Of a stretch of 64,000 nt of DNA, positions 43,030-51,567 are shown piece by piece. Below the pieces are notes generated by a model. The model was not told the DNA's origin, searched no databases, and was given only the letters and a program-made list of their open reading frames with translations. Where the stretch lies: assembly GCF_001855555.1 (NCBI RefSeq), contig NZ_MKCT01000017.1, forward strand, positions 124,001-188,000, given 5' to 3'. The stretch comes from Chromobacterium sphagni (GTDB lineage: Bacteria > Pseudomonadota > Gammaproteobacteria > Burkholderiales > Chromobacteriaceae). The translations under genes and the position numbers were made by a program. How positions within the stretch are numbered: position 1 is the first letter of the stretch; the number at the start of each line of letters is the position of its first letter.

Positions 43030-46000
43030 ATGGCAGCCCATAAGCAGCGCCTAAACCTTATCATTGTGTTGGCCTACATCCTGATCGCGACGATCTGGGT
43101 GGTGGTGCCGGATGTGCTGGCGGGCAGGCAGGATGGCCGCGGTGTTTCTCCGGGCAGCCTGGCTTGGGACAGTTTTTTCACGTTTGTGTCCGCTTCGCTG
43201 CTGTTTTTGGGCTTGCGCGGATCGCCGCCCGGCCAGCTTGCCGCGCTGGGCCGCCTGGTCTTCTGGCTGCGGGTGTCGGCCAAATATCTCCCCATCCTGA
43301 TCACGAGCTCATATGCCGCGCTGGCCTTGTTGGCGATGACGGTTCCCGATCTATTGTTTGCGGACATGGGAAGCGAGCGGCTGAAAACCTGGTTGACTGT
43401 GGCCTGGGATGCGTTGTTTGTCGGTCTTTCCTCCGCCGCGCTGATATATGGTTTGCGCCGCTTGGGCGGTGACGATGCGGTGGTGGAAGGCTTCGGCCAG
43501 CCTCTGCGGCGCGGTTTCGCCTATGGATTCGCGGTGGCCGGCGCGTTGCTGGCGGCGGCGGTGCGGCTCAGCCTGCATCCGGCCTTTGCCCAGCATCACA
43601 TGACGATGCTGTTCCTGATTCCGATCAGCCTGAGCGCCCTGTTGGGAGGACTGGGGCCGGGACTGACCGCCACCGGGCTGACCAGCGCTTGCCTAGCCTA
43701 CCTGTTCGTCTACACCGCCGGCTCGACCGAGCACCCTGCCGAGGCGTTCCTGCCGCTGAGCCTGCTGGTGTTGAACGGGGTGATCCTGAGCGTGCTCAGC
43801 GAACTACGCCTAAGGGTCCGAACCACGCTGCAGGCCTCGCTGCAGAAATTGCAGACGCAGTCGTGCGAGCTGCAGCAAAGCGACGAGCGCTTTCGCGCGC
43901 TGTTTGCCGGCAGTCCGGTGGCGATGGCGATTTCCCGGCAAAGCGACGGCAAGGTTGTGGAGGTCAACGATGCTTTCCTGGAAATGTTCGGCCTGGAGCG
44001 GAAGGAGGTGGTGGGGCGCACCACCCTGGAACTGGGCATCTGGAGAGCGCGGGCGGATCGAGACCAGTTGCTGGAAGAGTTGCGTGCCCGTGGCCGGGTA
44101 AGCGGCGCGCCGGTGCAACTGGCGCGCGCAGACGGCGGCATCCTGTACGGCCTGATCTCCTTCAAGAAGATAAGTTTCGCCGGAGCGGACTACATCCATG
44201 GCGTGGTGCTGAATGTCAGCGCCGGATACCTTGCGCAGAAGGCTCTGGAGAGAAGCGAATACCAGTTCCGGCTGCTGGTGGAGGCCACCACCGATTATGC
44301 GTTCTTCTGGCTGGACCCGGAAGGTAGGGTGCTCAGCTGGAGCTTGGGCTCTCAGGGCATCAAGGGTTATACCGCCGAAGAAATCATAGGCCGCCGTTTT
44401 GACTGTTTTTATACCGAAGAGGATAGGGCGGATCAGGTGCCGCAGCATTTATTGGAGCACGCGGCGCGCACTGGCCGGGATGAGCATGAAGGCTGGCGGG
44501 TGCGCCGCGACGGCAGCCGTTTCTGGGCCAAGGCCATTTTGTACGCGATACGCGGCGAGGACGGCGAGTTATTGGGCTTCACCAAGATCACCCAGAACCT
44601 GACGCAGCAAAAGGCGGTGGAGCAGGGGCTGCGCGACAGCGAGGCGCGTTATGCCGGCATGATCCACTCCGCGATGGATGGCATCATCAACATAGACCAG
44701 CAGCAGCGGATCACCCTGTTCAATCCCGCCGCCGAAGCCATGTTCGGGCTGACGCGAGAGGCCATGCTTGGCCAGCGGCTGGATCGTTTGCTGCCTGTCC
44801 AGCATCGCGAGCGGCATGGTCAACTGGTGGAGGCTTTTGGCAGAACCGGCAAGACCAGCCGGATGATGGGGGGGCAGGGCAGAGTGAAGGTGCAGGGGGT
44901 GCGGGCCAATGGCCAGGTTTTTGATCTGGAGGCCTCCATTTCCCAATTGGAAATCAAGGGGGAGATGTCGTTCAGCGTGATCTTGCGCGACGTCAGCGAG
45001 CGCGAACGGACGCTGGCGGAGCTGACGCGCCAGTTGCAGCAGTTGGAATCGCTGAACGATCTGAGCCGGGCGATCCTGGCCGCCCACGATCCTTTCCAGA
45101 TTGCGCAAGTGGGTTTGCGCCATCTGCGCAAGCTGGTGCCGTTCTGGGGCGCGACGGCGATGATCATCGACTGGGAGGAGCGTTTCGCCAAGGTGTTGGC
45201 GGTGGAGCGCTCCCCTGGCTCCAGTTACGACCCGGGGCAGCGCCTGAGCTTGCACAGCTACGGCCTGGACGATCTGGAGCTGTTGGCGAAGGGCCAGGTC
45301 TGCCGGGTGGACGACCTGGCCGCATTGCCGCGACGCTCGGTTACCTTGGAGCGGCTGCTGCAACAGGGGATGGGCTCTTATATCCGCATCCCGCTGCTGG
45401 CGGAAAACGCCTTGCTGGGCGTGCTGAACCTGGCCTCTAAGGAGCCGGGGGCCTTCAGCGCGGAACAGCAGGACATCGCCGAAGCCTATGCCCGGCAATT
45501 GGCCATAGGGCTGCAGCAATCGCTGCTGCGGGAGCGGGTGGAGCGTTTGAACCGGGTATACGAGGTGCTGAGCCGGATCAATACCCTGATCGCGCGTTGC
45601 CACGACCTGGATGAACTGTTCAAGGGCGTCTGCCGCATCGCGGTGGAGGCCGGCGCCTACCGGATGGCCTGGGTCGGAACGATAGACCCGGACAGCCTGG
45701 AAGGCAGTGTTGTCGCCGATTGCGGCGTGGAGCGGGATTATTTCCAGAAGATAGAGCTGAGCGCCAGAGACGACTCGCCATTCCGCGACCGGCCTGGCTG
45801 CCGCGCCGCGCGGCTGGGCGAGATGGTGGTGTGCAATGATGTGCAGTCGGACGCGTCGCTTGATCCGCTGCGAGCAGATCTGGAAAAGTTCAACGTGAGG
45901 GCGGTGTGCTGTCTGCCGATTACCGTGGGCGACAGGACGGCGGCGGTGCTGGCCTTGTTCGCCGGCGACGCCGGCGCTTTCGACAAGCAGGAAATCAGCC

Positions 46001-47385
46001 TGTTGCGCGAGCTGGGCGGCGACATCGCTTTCGCCATGGAGCACATCCAGAATGAAAAGCGGCTGGATTATCTGGCCTATTACGACAGCCTGACCGGCCT
46101 GGCCAATCGCTCGCTGCTGGGGGAGCGCTTGGGCTTGCGGATGGCGGCGGCCGAGCGCAAGGGGGACCGGTTTGCGGTGGTCTTTTTGGACATCGAGCAT
46201 TTCAAGGCGGTCAACGATGTATTTGGGCGCCAGACCGGGGACAATTTGCTCCGGCTGCTGACCGCAAGGCTGGTCCAGTATTTTGCCGACGACAGCCTGC
46301 TGGCGCGCATCGGCGCCGACCAGTTCGCGGCGATACTGCCCGATGCCGGCAATGAGGAGGAGGCCGCCAGACGGGTGGAACAAGTGCGGCAGTCTTGCCT
46401 GGGCGCGACTATGGATGCGGTGGAGGGCAGCGATCTGAGGTTGTCCGCCAAGCTGGGCATCGCCATGTATCCGGACGACGGCCAGGATGCGGCAACCTTG
46501 CTGGAGCATGCCGAATCCGCTTTGAAGCGCGCCAAGGCGGCCGGGGAGCGCTTCCTGTTCTACCGTCAGGAAATGACGCAGCGGGCGGTGGCGGCGCTGG
46601 CGCTGGCCAACAAGCTCAGGCTGGCGATAGAGCAGGAGCAGTTTGTCCTGCATTACCAGCCCAAGGTGGATGCCGGCAGCAGCCGCGTGGTGGGCGTGGA
46701 GGCGCTGATCCGCTGGCAAAGCCCGGAGTTGGGCCTGGTGCCGCCGGCGCAGTTCATTCCCATGCTGGAAGAGCTGGGGCTGATCGTCGAGGTCGGCGCC
46801 TGGGTGCTGCGCCAGGCGGCGCGCGACTACCATGCGTGGAGGGCGGCCGGACTGGACGCGCCGAGGATTGCGGTCAATGTGTCGCCGCTGCAGCTCAGGC
46901 AGGCGGACTTCGTGTCGGTGCTGCAGGCGGCGCTGGCGCTGTATCCGGACGACATGGGCCTGGAGCTGGAAATCACCGAAAGCCAGATGATGGACGATAT
47001 GGACTGCAATATCGCCAAGCTGCGCCAGGCGCGCGAGCTTGGCCTGGCGATCGCCATCGACGACTTCGGCACCGGCTACTCATCGCTGGCCTATCTGGCC
47101 CGGCTGCCGGTGCAGGCGCTGAAGATAGACTGTTCCTTTGTCCGGGACATGCAGCAGCAGCCGGAAGCGATGACTCTGGTGGAAATGATCATTTCCCTGG
47201 CCCACGCCATGGGCCTGGAGGTGATAGCCGAGGGAGTGGAGAGCCGCGAACAGGCGGATGTGCTGACCCGCCTGAGCTGCGATGTGTTGCAGGGCTTCTG
47301 GTTCAGCATGCCGTTGCCGGCCGACGAGCTGGCCGCCTATCTGCAGCGCGAGCGGCGCGAGGCCGCCAGCCTGCTGCGCGGCTGA
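43030..47385 (+). CDS. c-di-GMP signalling protein: membrane, PAS x3, GAF x2, degenerate GGDEF, EAL
   Basis: A 1451-residue multidomain sensor. About eight TM spans occupy residues 1-260, including a DUF4118-like stretch (PISLSALLGGLGPGLTATGL). Three PAS-type domains (about 285-400, 405-530, 540-660), two GAF-type domains (about 670-830 and 855-1010), GGDEF (about 1020-1175) and EAL (about 1185-1440). The GGDEF motif reads GADQF near residue 1095, so cyclase activity is improbable. The EAL motif (E1224 in EALIRW), EITESQ, DDFGTGYSS and AEGVES are intact, so it is probably a phosphodiesterase. It follows the previous gene on the same strand after a terminator. Confidence 0.94.
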   Translation: MAAHKQRLNLIIVLAYILIATIWVVVPDVLAGRQDGRGVSPGSLAWDSFFTFVSASLLFLGLRGSPPGQLAALGRLVFWLRVSAKYLPILITSSYAALALLAMTVPDLLFADMGSERLKTWLTVAWDALFVGLSSAALIYGLRRLGGDDAVVEGFGQPLRRGFAYGFAVAGALLAAAVRLSLHPAFAQHHMTMLFLIPISLSALLGGLGPGLTATGLTSACLAYLFVYTAGSTEHPAEAFLPLSLLVLNGVILSVLSELRLRVRTTLQASLQKLQTQSCELQQSDERFRALFAGSPVAMAISRQSDGKVVEVNDAFLEMFGLERKEVVGRTTLELGIWRARADRDQLLEELRARGRVSGAPVQLARADGGILYGLISFKKISFAGADYIHGVVLNVSAGYLAQKALERSEYQFRLLVEATTDYAFFWLDPEGRVLSWSLGSQGIKGYTAEEIIGRRFDCFYTEEDRADQVPQHLLEHAARTGRDEHEGWRVRRDGSRFWAKAILYAIRGEDGELLGFTKITQNLTQQKAVEQGLRDSEARYAGMIHSAMDGIINIDQQQRITLFNPAAEAMFGLTREAMLGQRLDRLLPVQHRERHGQLVEAFGRTGKTSRMMGGQGRVKVQGVRANGQVFDLEASISQLEIKGEMSFSVILRDVSERERTLAELTRQLQQLESLNDLSRAILAAHDPFQIAQVGLRHLRKLVPFWGATAMIIDWEERFAKVLAVERSPGSSYDPGQRLSLHSYGLDDLELLAKGQVCRVDDLAALPRRSVTLERLLQQGMGSYIRIPLLAENALLGVLNLASKEPGAFSAEQQDIAEAYARQLAIGLQQSLLRERVERLNRVYEVLSRINTLIARCHDLDELFKGVCRIAVEAGAYRMAWVGTIDPDSLEGSVVADCGVERDYFQKIELSARDDSPFRDRPGCRAARLGEMVVCNDVQSDASLDPLRADLEKFNVRAVCCLPITVGDRTAAVLALFAGDAGAFDKQEISLLRELGGDIAFAMEHIQNEKRLDYLAYYDSLTGLANRSLLGERLGLRMAAAERKGDRFAVVFLDIEHFKAVNDVFGRQTGDNLLRLLTARLVQYFADDSLLARIGADQFAAILPDAGNEEEAARRVEQVRQSCLGATMDAVEGSDLRLSAKLGIAMYPDDGQDAATLLEHAESALKRAKAAGERFLFYRQEMTQRAVAALALANKLRLAIEQEQFVLHYQPKVDAGSSRVVGVEALIRWQSPELGLVPPAQFIPMLEELGLIVEVGAWVLRQAARDYHAWRAAGLDAPRIAVNVSPLQLRQADFVSVLQAALALYPDDMGLELEITESQMMDDMDCNIAKLRQARELGLAIAIDDFGTGYSSLAYLARLPVQALKIDCSFVRDMQQQPEAMTLVEMIISLAHAMGLEVIAEGVESREQADVLTRLSCDVLQGFWFSMPLPADELAAYLQRERREAASLLRG

Positions 47386-47388
47386 GGC

Positions 47389-48390
47389 TCAGAACGAGAA
47401 GCGCGCCCCGATCGACGTGGTGTAGCGCGGCGCCAGCTGCACGCCGTTGACGTGCTGATACAGCGGCAATTGCACAAAGCCGTACAGCGAAATCTGCCGG
47501 TTCAGCGGCGCGGTGATGCCCGGGCTGAGGTAGACCAGGGTGCCGCCGGTGCTGACGGTGTCGGCGTTGTTGCCGGCATCGTGCTGGACGTAGCGGGCGT
47601 TGATCTGCAGCTGCGGCATCCAGCCGGCGAAGCCGGTGTAGCGCACGCCCAGATTGAGGTTGACTCCGGTGCCGGGGCGATACTGATCGGACGAGTCCAG
47701 CGCGCTTTGAACCGTGGCCTGGGTGAAGTAGCTCCAGCTGCGGTTGAAGTCGCCGAAGTAATAGGCGCCGACGATGGCGTCGGTGGTGCCGGTGCCGGGC
47801 TGCAGGCCACGGTCTATCGGGGCCGGCGCGCCGGGCGCGCTGGGGTCGGTGGAGATGCCGGCCTGGGTGTGGCTGCCGGTGGGTAGCTTGAGGCCGAACA
47901 GCAGGCCGAAGTTGCGCGCGGCGGCGAAGCCCTGGTAGCGGCCTATCACTTTCACATCGCCCAGGTCCGAAGTGCTGGAGGTGTAGGCGCCGTCGGCCGG
48001 ACTGGCGCCGTCCGAGCCGGTGCCCAGCGTGCTGTGGCTGCGGTCGATGTAGGGCAGCTGCACATTCACGCCCCAGTCGTCCGAGAAGGTGTAGTCGAAG
48101 CCCAGCGTCAGATACTGGTTGCGGGTGTATTGCTCCACTTCCTGATTGCCCTGGCTCAACTGGCTGGCCGCAGCCGGCGTGATGGCGCCGCTGCCGCTGC
48201 GCAGCTGGTTCTGGTCCAGGTAGTCGTAGCGGATGTCCATTTTCAGGCCGGGCTGGGTGGTGAAGCCCTGGCTTTCCCAATCGGAGCTCAGGGTGCAGCC
48301 GCAGCTGGCGCAGGCCAGCGCGGAGCCGGACGACGCGGCGATCAAGAGGGCGGGCAGCAGGCGCGGCAGGGAGGCATGGCGAGCAGGCAT
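47389..48390 (-). CDS. Outer-membrane beta-barrel protein with N-terminal CxxCxC
   Basis: A 333-residue predicted porin-like barrel. ATG at 48390 has AAGGA upstream; the signal peptide (PARHASLPRLLPALLIAASSGSALA) is cleaved just before CASCGCTL. The rest is made of alternating beta strands with aromatic ends (YLTLGFDYTFSDDWGVNVQLPYID, SWSYFTQATVQSAL, IGARFSF), ending in a terminal Phe as outer-membrane proteins do. The CxxCxC at the mature N-terminus could bind a metal. The stop is three bases from the end of the upstream convergent gene. Function unknown. Confidence 0.85.
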   Translation of the reverse strand: MPARHASLPRLLPALLIAASSGSALACASCGCTLSSDWESQGFTTQPGLKMDIRYDYLDQNQLRSGSGAITPAAASQLSQGNQEVEQYTRNQYLTLGFDYTFSDDWGVNVQLPYIDRSHSTLGTGSDGASPADGAYTSSTSDLGDVKVIGRYQGFAAARNFGLLFGLKLPTGSHTQAGISTDPSAPGAPAPIDRGLQPGTGTTDAIVGAYYFGDFNRSWSYFTQATVQSALDSSDQYRPGTGVNLNLGVRYTGFAGWMPQLQINARYVQHDAGNNADTVSTGGTLVYLSPGITAPLNRQISLYGFVQLPLYQHVNGVQLAPRYTTSIGARFSF

Positions 48391-48675
48391 GGTTTTTCCT
48401 TGTAGTGGCATGGCGCGCCGCAGTATGGCCATTTGGCGGGCTCCCGGCCTGCGGCAAAACGTCGCAGCCAAGCATGCGCGCAAGGCAGTTTGGCATGATT
48501 GACGGCATTTTGCCGGGACGCTGGCCTTTTCTGTCCGGAAAGGCCAGGAGTATTGGCCGCCGCTGCCAATTCAGGGTGGTTAATTTGTATGAAGCGGGGC
48601 GGGGAGGCGTGAAAACCGGGCAGGGGCAAGGGGCTTGCCGGCTGTCCGGTTGGGGAAGATCAGGCTGGGCGCGGC

Positions 48676-49101
48676 TTAGCGGTCGCGCGGGTAGTCGCGG
48701 TGCTCGTCGCGGCGCTCGTCATGATGGTCGCGATGATCGTAGCGGTCGTGATGATCGAAGTGGCGTTGCTGGTAATGCGGCACATATACCCGGTTGTACC
48801 AGTCGTCTTTCACGAACAGCACGCGCTGGCCGCAGGCATGGTACTGGCGGCAGTAGCGGCTCCAGTGGCGGGCGTGTTCCGGCGGCACCCGCAGGTAGAT
48901 GGGAGGCACGCCCACCGGCACCGGCTGCACCATCACGGGTTGGGCATAGACCACTTGCGGTGGCGGGTAGCCGCCGATGTCGATCTGGCCATAGAAGCCG
49001 GGCTGGCCAATGCTGATGGATACGCCGACATTGGCGGCCTGGCTGGGCATGCTGGTCAGGGATGCGGCGATCAGCGCCGCGGCAGTCATCACGCGTTTCA
49101 T
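48676..49101 (-). CDS. Periplasmic His/Arg/Asp-rich small protein
   Basis: A 141-residue exported protein. Sec signal at the start (MKRVMTAAALIAASLTSMPSQA), then GVSISIGQPGFYGQIDIGGYPPPQVVY, a Pro-rich domain seen in small envelope proteins of betaproteobacteria. After PPEHARHWSRYCRQYHACGQRV, the last 25 residues are a repetitive charged tail of His, Asp, Arg and Glu (DHRDHHDERRDEHRD) that could bind metal. AAAGGA lies upstream of the ATG. Function unknown; it is not homologous to the neighbours. Confidence 0.85.
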   Translation of the reverse strand: MKRVMTAAALIAASLTSMPSQAANVGVSISIGQPGFYGQIDIGGYPPPQVVYAQPVMVQPVPVGVPPIYLRVPPEHARHWSRYCRQYHACGQRVLFVKDDWYNRVYVPHYQQRHFDHHDRYDHRDHHDERRDEHRDYPRDR

Positions 49102-49370
49102 GTTATCTGTCCTTTTCTGGCATGCAGGGTTGCAAACGTATGTTCGGACTATGGCAGCGTTTTGTTTCGCAAGCGCAAAGATTGCAACAGCAGTGATGTC
49201 GATTTGTATACGTTTACAAACATGATTGTGCCCTGATCGTCGATCTGTCCTGAGCGATGGAATCGGTGCGGCGCTTGCCGCGTGTGGATAGCCGGCTGCC
49301 GGATGGCCGGCGGTGGCGGCAAGTTTTTCGCGTGCTGGCTTGGCGGGGGGCGGGCAGGGATTGTTTGATG
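49102..49370. other. Intergenic region between the two minus-strand genes
   Basis: No gene supported. AT-rich near 49140-49240, likely the promoter of the periplasmic protein. Nothing else recognised. Confidence 0.4.
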
Positions 49371-49408
49371 AAACGGCAAGGCGGCTGTCGCCGTTTGCCT
49401 TGCCGTTT
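49371..49408 (-). terminator. Hairpin downstream of the four-repeat protein
   Basis: AAACGGCAAG and CTTGCCGTTT form the outer stem, with GGCG/CGCC inside. It sits 23 bases past the stop of the minus-strand gene. Short U-tract. Confidence 0.55.
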
Positions 49409-49430
49409 CAGCCGCGGTGGCTGGCCTGCC

Positions 49431-50132
49431 TCAGATCGTCTGGAAGTAGAAGCGGTAATCACCTTGGCCAAACAGCATGGACATGCTGGTCAGATTGCTG
49501 TTGGCGGGGGTACCGACCAGAGTCAGCTCCGGTATCGAGTCGTAGCCAAACTCGTAATGGTTGGTCTGCCGGTTGAAGGCGAACTGGTAGAAGGTGTCGG
49601 TGCTGCCCACCTTGAAGGCGTACAGCCGGTAGTTGCTGCCGTCGAACAGCATCGACCAGCGGTGCCAGTCGGTATCGGGTGGCGCGCCGGTGACGTTGAG
49701 GGTGGGAATCGAGTTGTAGCCGTACTCGTAGTGGTTGGTTTCGCGGTTGAAGCCGAACTGGTAGAGCACGGTGGGGGAGCCCAGCCGGCGCAGATACAGC
49801 CGGTAGGTGCTGGTGCTGCTGTCGTAGAGCATGGACAGGCTGCTGGCGTCGGCATCCGGCGGCGCGCCGGTGATCTGCAACTCCGGAATCGAGTTGAAGC
49901 CGAACTCATAGGAGGAGGTGGCCGGGTTGAAGGCGGCCTGGTACAAGGTGTTGGCGCTGCTGCCCTTGAAGAAATACATCCGGTAATACTCGCCGTCATT
50001 GAGCATGGTCCAGCGCGTCCAGTTGGTATCGCTTGGCATGTTGCGGATCGCCATATTGGGGATGGCGCCGCCATAGGCGAACTTGTAGGTGCTGGTGTTC
50101 GGAACATAGGCGAACTGGTTGACTGATGACAT
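49431..50132 (-). CDS. Four-repeat beta-rich protein, lectin- or propeller-like
   Basis: A 233-residue protein that is four tandem repeats of about 58 residues. Each unit reads roughly YQF-x-FN-x2-T-x2-YE-x-GY-x-SIP-x-L-x(4)G-x-P...SML-x-D-x(3)YRLY. The first copy (residues 1-62) is the most diverged. The pattern of short aromatic strands suggests a small propeller or beta-prism, as in some lectins. There is no signal peptide; ATG at 50132 has GGAGA 9 bases upstream. Function unknown. It lies in a 1-kb gene-poor stretch, with a hairpin behind it. Confidence 0.8.
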   Translation of the reverse strand: MSSVNQFAYVPNTSTYKFAYGGAIPNMAIRNMPSDTNWTRWTMLNDGEYYRMYFFKGSSANTLYQAAFNPATSSYEFGFNSIPELQITGAPPDADASSLSMLYDSSTSTYRLYLRRLGSPTVLYQFGFNRETNHYEYGYNSIPTLNVTGAPPDTDWHRWSMLFDGSNYRLYAFKVGSTDTFYQFAFNRQTNHYEFGYDSIPELTLVGTPANSNLTSMSMLFGQGDYRFYFQTI

Positions 50133-51132
50133 GGTTGCTTCTCCATTGAGTGGTTGAAATGCTGCAAAGTCCGGTGACATCAGGGCTGGCGCCGGAACCT
50201 GCCCGGCGCGGAAGGCGATGCCGGCGCCTGGAACGGGCCGCGCGGCATCGCAACCGCCAGTCACGGCAGCCAGCCGGGCAAGGCGGGCTGGAGATGGCGG
50301 CGCTGTCATGGCCCGGTGTTTTCCGGCTGGCGCGGCAGCGCCGGGCCGGACTGGGGCCTTTACCATTTCGGTGTTGATCCACAGTGCCGGAGAAGGGCTG
50401 CCGACGCCGTGGCGATGGCGGCAGGCACCCGATCCCGTTCATGAATGGCGGAGCAAAGCTTGCAGCTGGCGGATAACCGAATAGGATTCTGTTTGCCGAA
50501 TGGCGGAGTTAATTGGAAGCGGCACTTTGCTAATTCAATCAAGCTGGTTTTAAATGGCGATTTTGCCAGCGGCAATGCGGGCATTCATGTCAGTTTTTGG
50601 CGTTGCCGTTTGAAAAACAAAACGGCGCCGAGTAAATATTTTGGCAAAAGCCTATATGCCTGAGCCAAAGCGACATCAACTGAAGCAGTTCAATTTGGAC
50701 AGTTTTATCGTCAGCGGCAAGCGATGAGAATGTCTATTGGAGTTCAATGCCGGACTTGAACCTCGCGTACAATGTTTCAATGGAAATTGAATTTGAAAAG
50801 ACTGTTCCAACCATAGTCAATCCCGTCTTGGAAAAAAATTACTCAATGGCAAGATAAGAAACACTACTTACGATTGCTGTTGTTTTTCTCTCACATCCGG
50901 CGCGGTTATCCCGCCCGATCCTGTCAAGCCGGCCGCCCTGGGTGGTCGACGCTGTCCCCTTCTTGCCTTCGCCGGCATTGCGTTGGTCTTTTGGATGGCA
51001 TTGGCGGGTAAATATCTACTGTCATAAAGACGGCGGCGATCCGGAAAAAACCGGCGTTATATTTTGCTCCAGGCTCATGGCGAAGCCGTTTTCGCCGCGC
51101 CGGGCCGTTACGGAAAGCGAGCCAGTCGAAAT
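50133..51132. other. Gene-poor region, partly AT-rich
   Basis: No gene is supported. The first ~350 bases are GC-rich; 50480-50900 is clearly lower in GC than the neighbours and has no long reading frame with a ribosome binding site. The 72-residue frame at 50445 is not convincing. It may hold promoters for the flanking genes or a decayed insertion. Confidence 0.4.
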
Positions 51133-51567
51133 ATGCGGATCCATTGCAGAGCAAAACGCGGGAGCGGCGCGCCGGCAGGCCGCGTCCGGGCAGGAACTGG
51201 CGCGTGGTGGTGGGTCTGTTTGCCCATTGCGCTGGGGCTGGCAGCCTGCGGCGGCCGGGAGGCCAGGCCGCAAGCGGCGGATATGCAAAAAGCCGAGGCC
51301 TTGCGTCCCGGCGACGCGGGGCTGGCGGAAAAATATCAGCGCTCCTGTCTGATCTGCCATGGCGCGCCCGCCAGCCAGGCGCCGCTGACCGCTTTTGCCC
51401 CCGCTTGGGAGCCCAGGCTGCGGCAAGGCATGCCGGCCTTGCTGGCGCATGTCCGCGACGGTTTCCAGGCGATGCCGGCCCAAGGCTATTGCAATGACTG
51501 CAGCGACGACGAACTGGAACGCCTGATCGTCTTCATGGCCGGCGCGCCAACCGGAGCCAATCAATGA
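51133..51567 (+). CDS. Cytochrome c5-like lipoprotein
   Basis: A ~144-residue monohaem cytochrome. Hydrophobic segment GAWWWVCLPIALGLAACGG ends in a LAAC lipobox (C39), so it is probably a lipoprotein. Haem motif CLICH (C72-H76), a Met ligand in FQAMPAQGYCNDC, and a CxxC disulfide pair nearby, as in cytochrome c5. The ATG at 51133 is my best start; the ribosome binding site is weak. The stop overlaps the next ATG (ATGA). Role inferred: electron acceptor for the FAD oxidase encoded next. Confidence 0.8.
   Translation: MRIHCRAKRGSGAPAGRVRAGTGAWWWVCLPIALGLAACGGREARPQAADMQKAEALRPGDAGLAEKYQRSCLICHGAPASQAPLTAFAPAWEPRLRQGMPALLAHVRDGFQAMPAQGYCNDCSDDELERLIVFMAGAPTGANQ

Noticed and set aside
47303-48508. 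401-residue minus-strand frame over the barrel gene
   Set aside because: Out-of-frame shadow; the +signal, strand pattern and terminal Phe fit only the other frame.
50445-50663. 72-residue frame in the AT-rich stretch
   Set aside because: No ribosome binding site, no recognisable feature.
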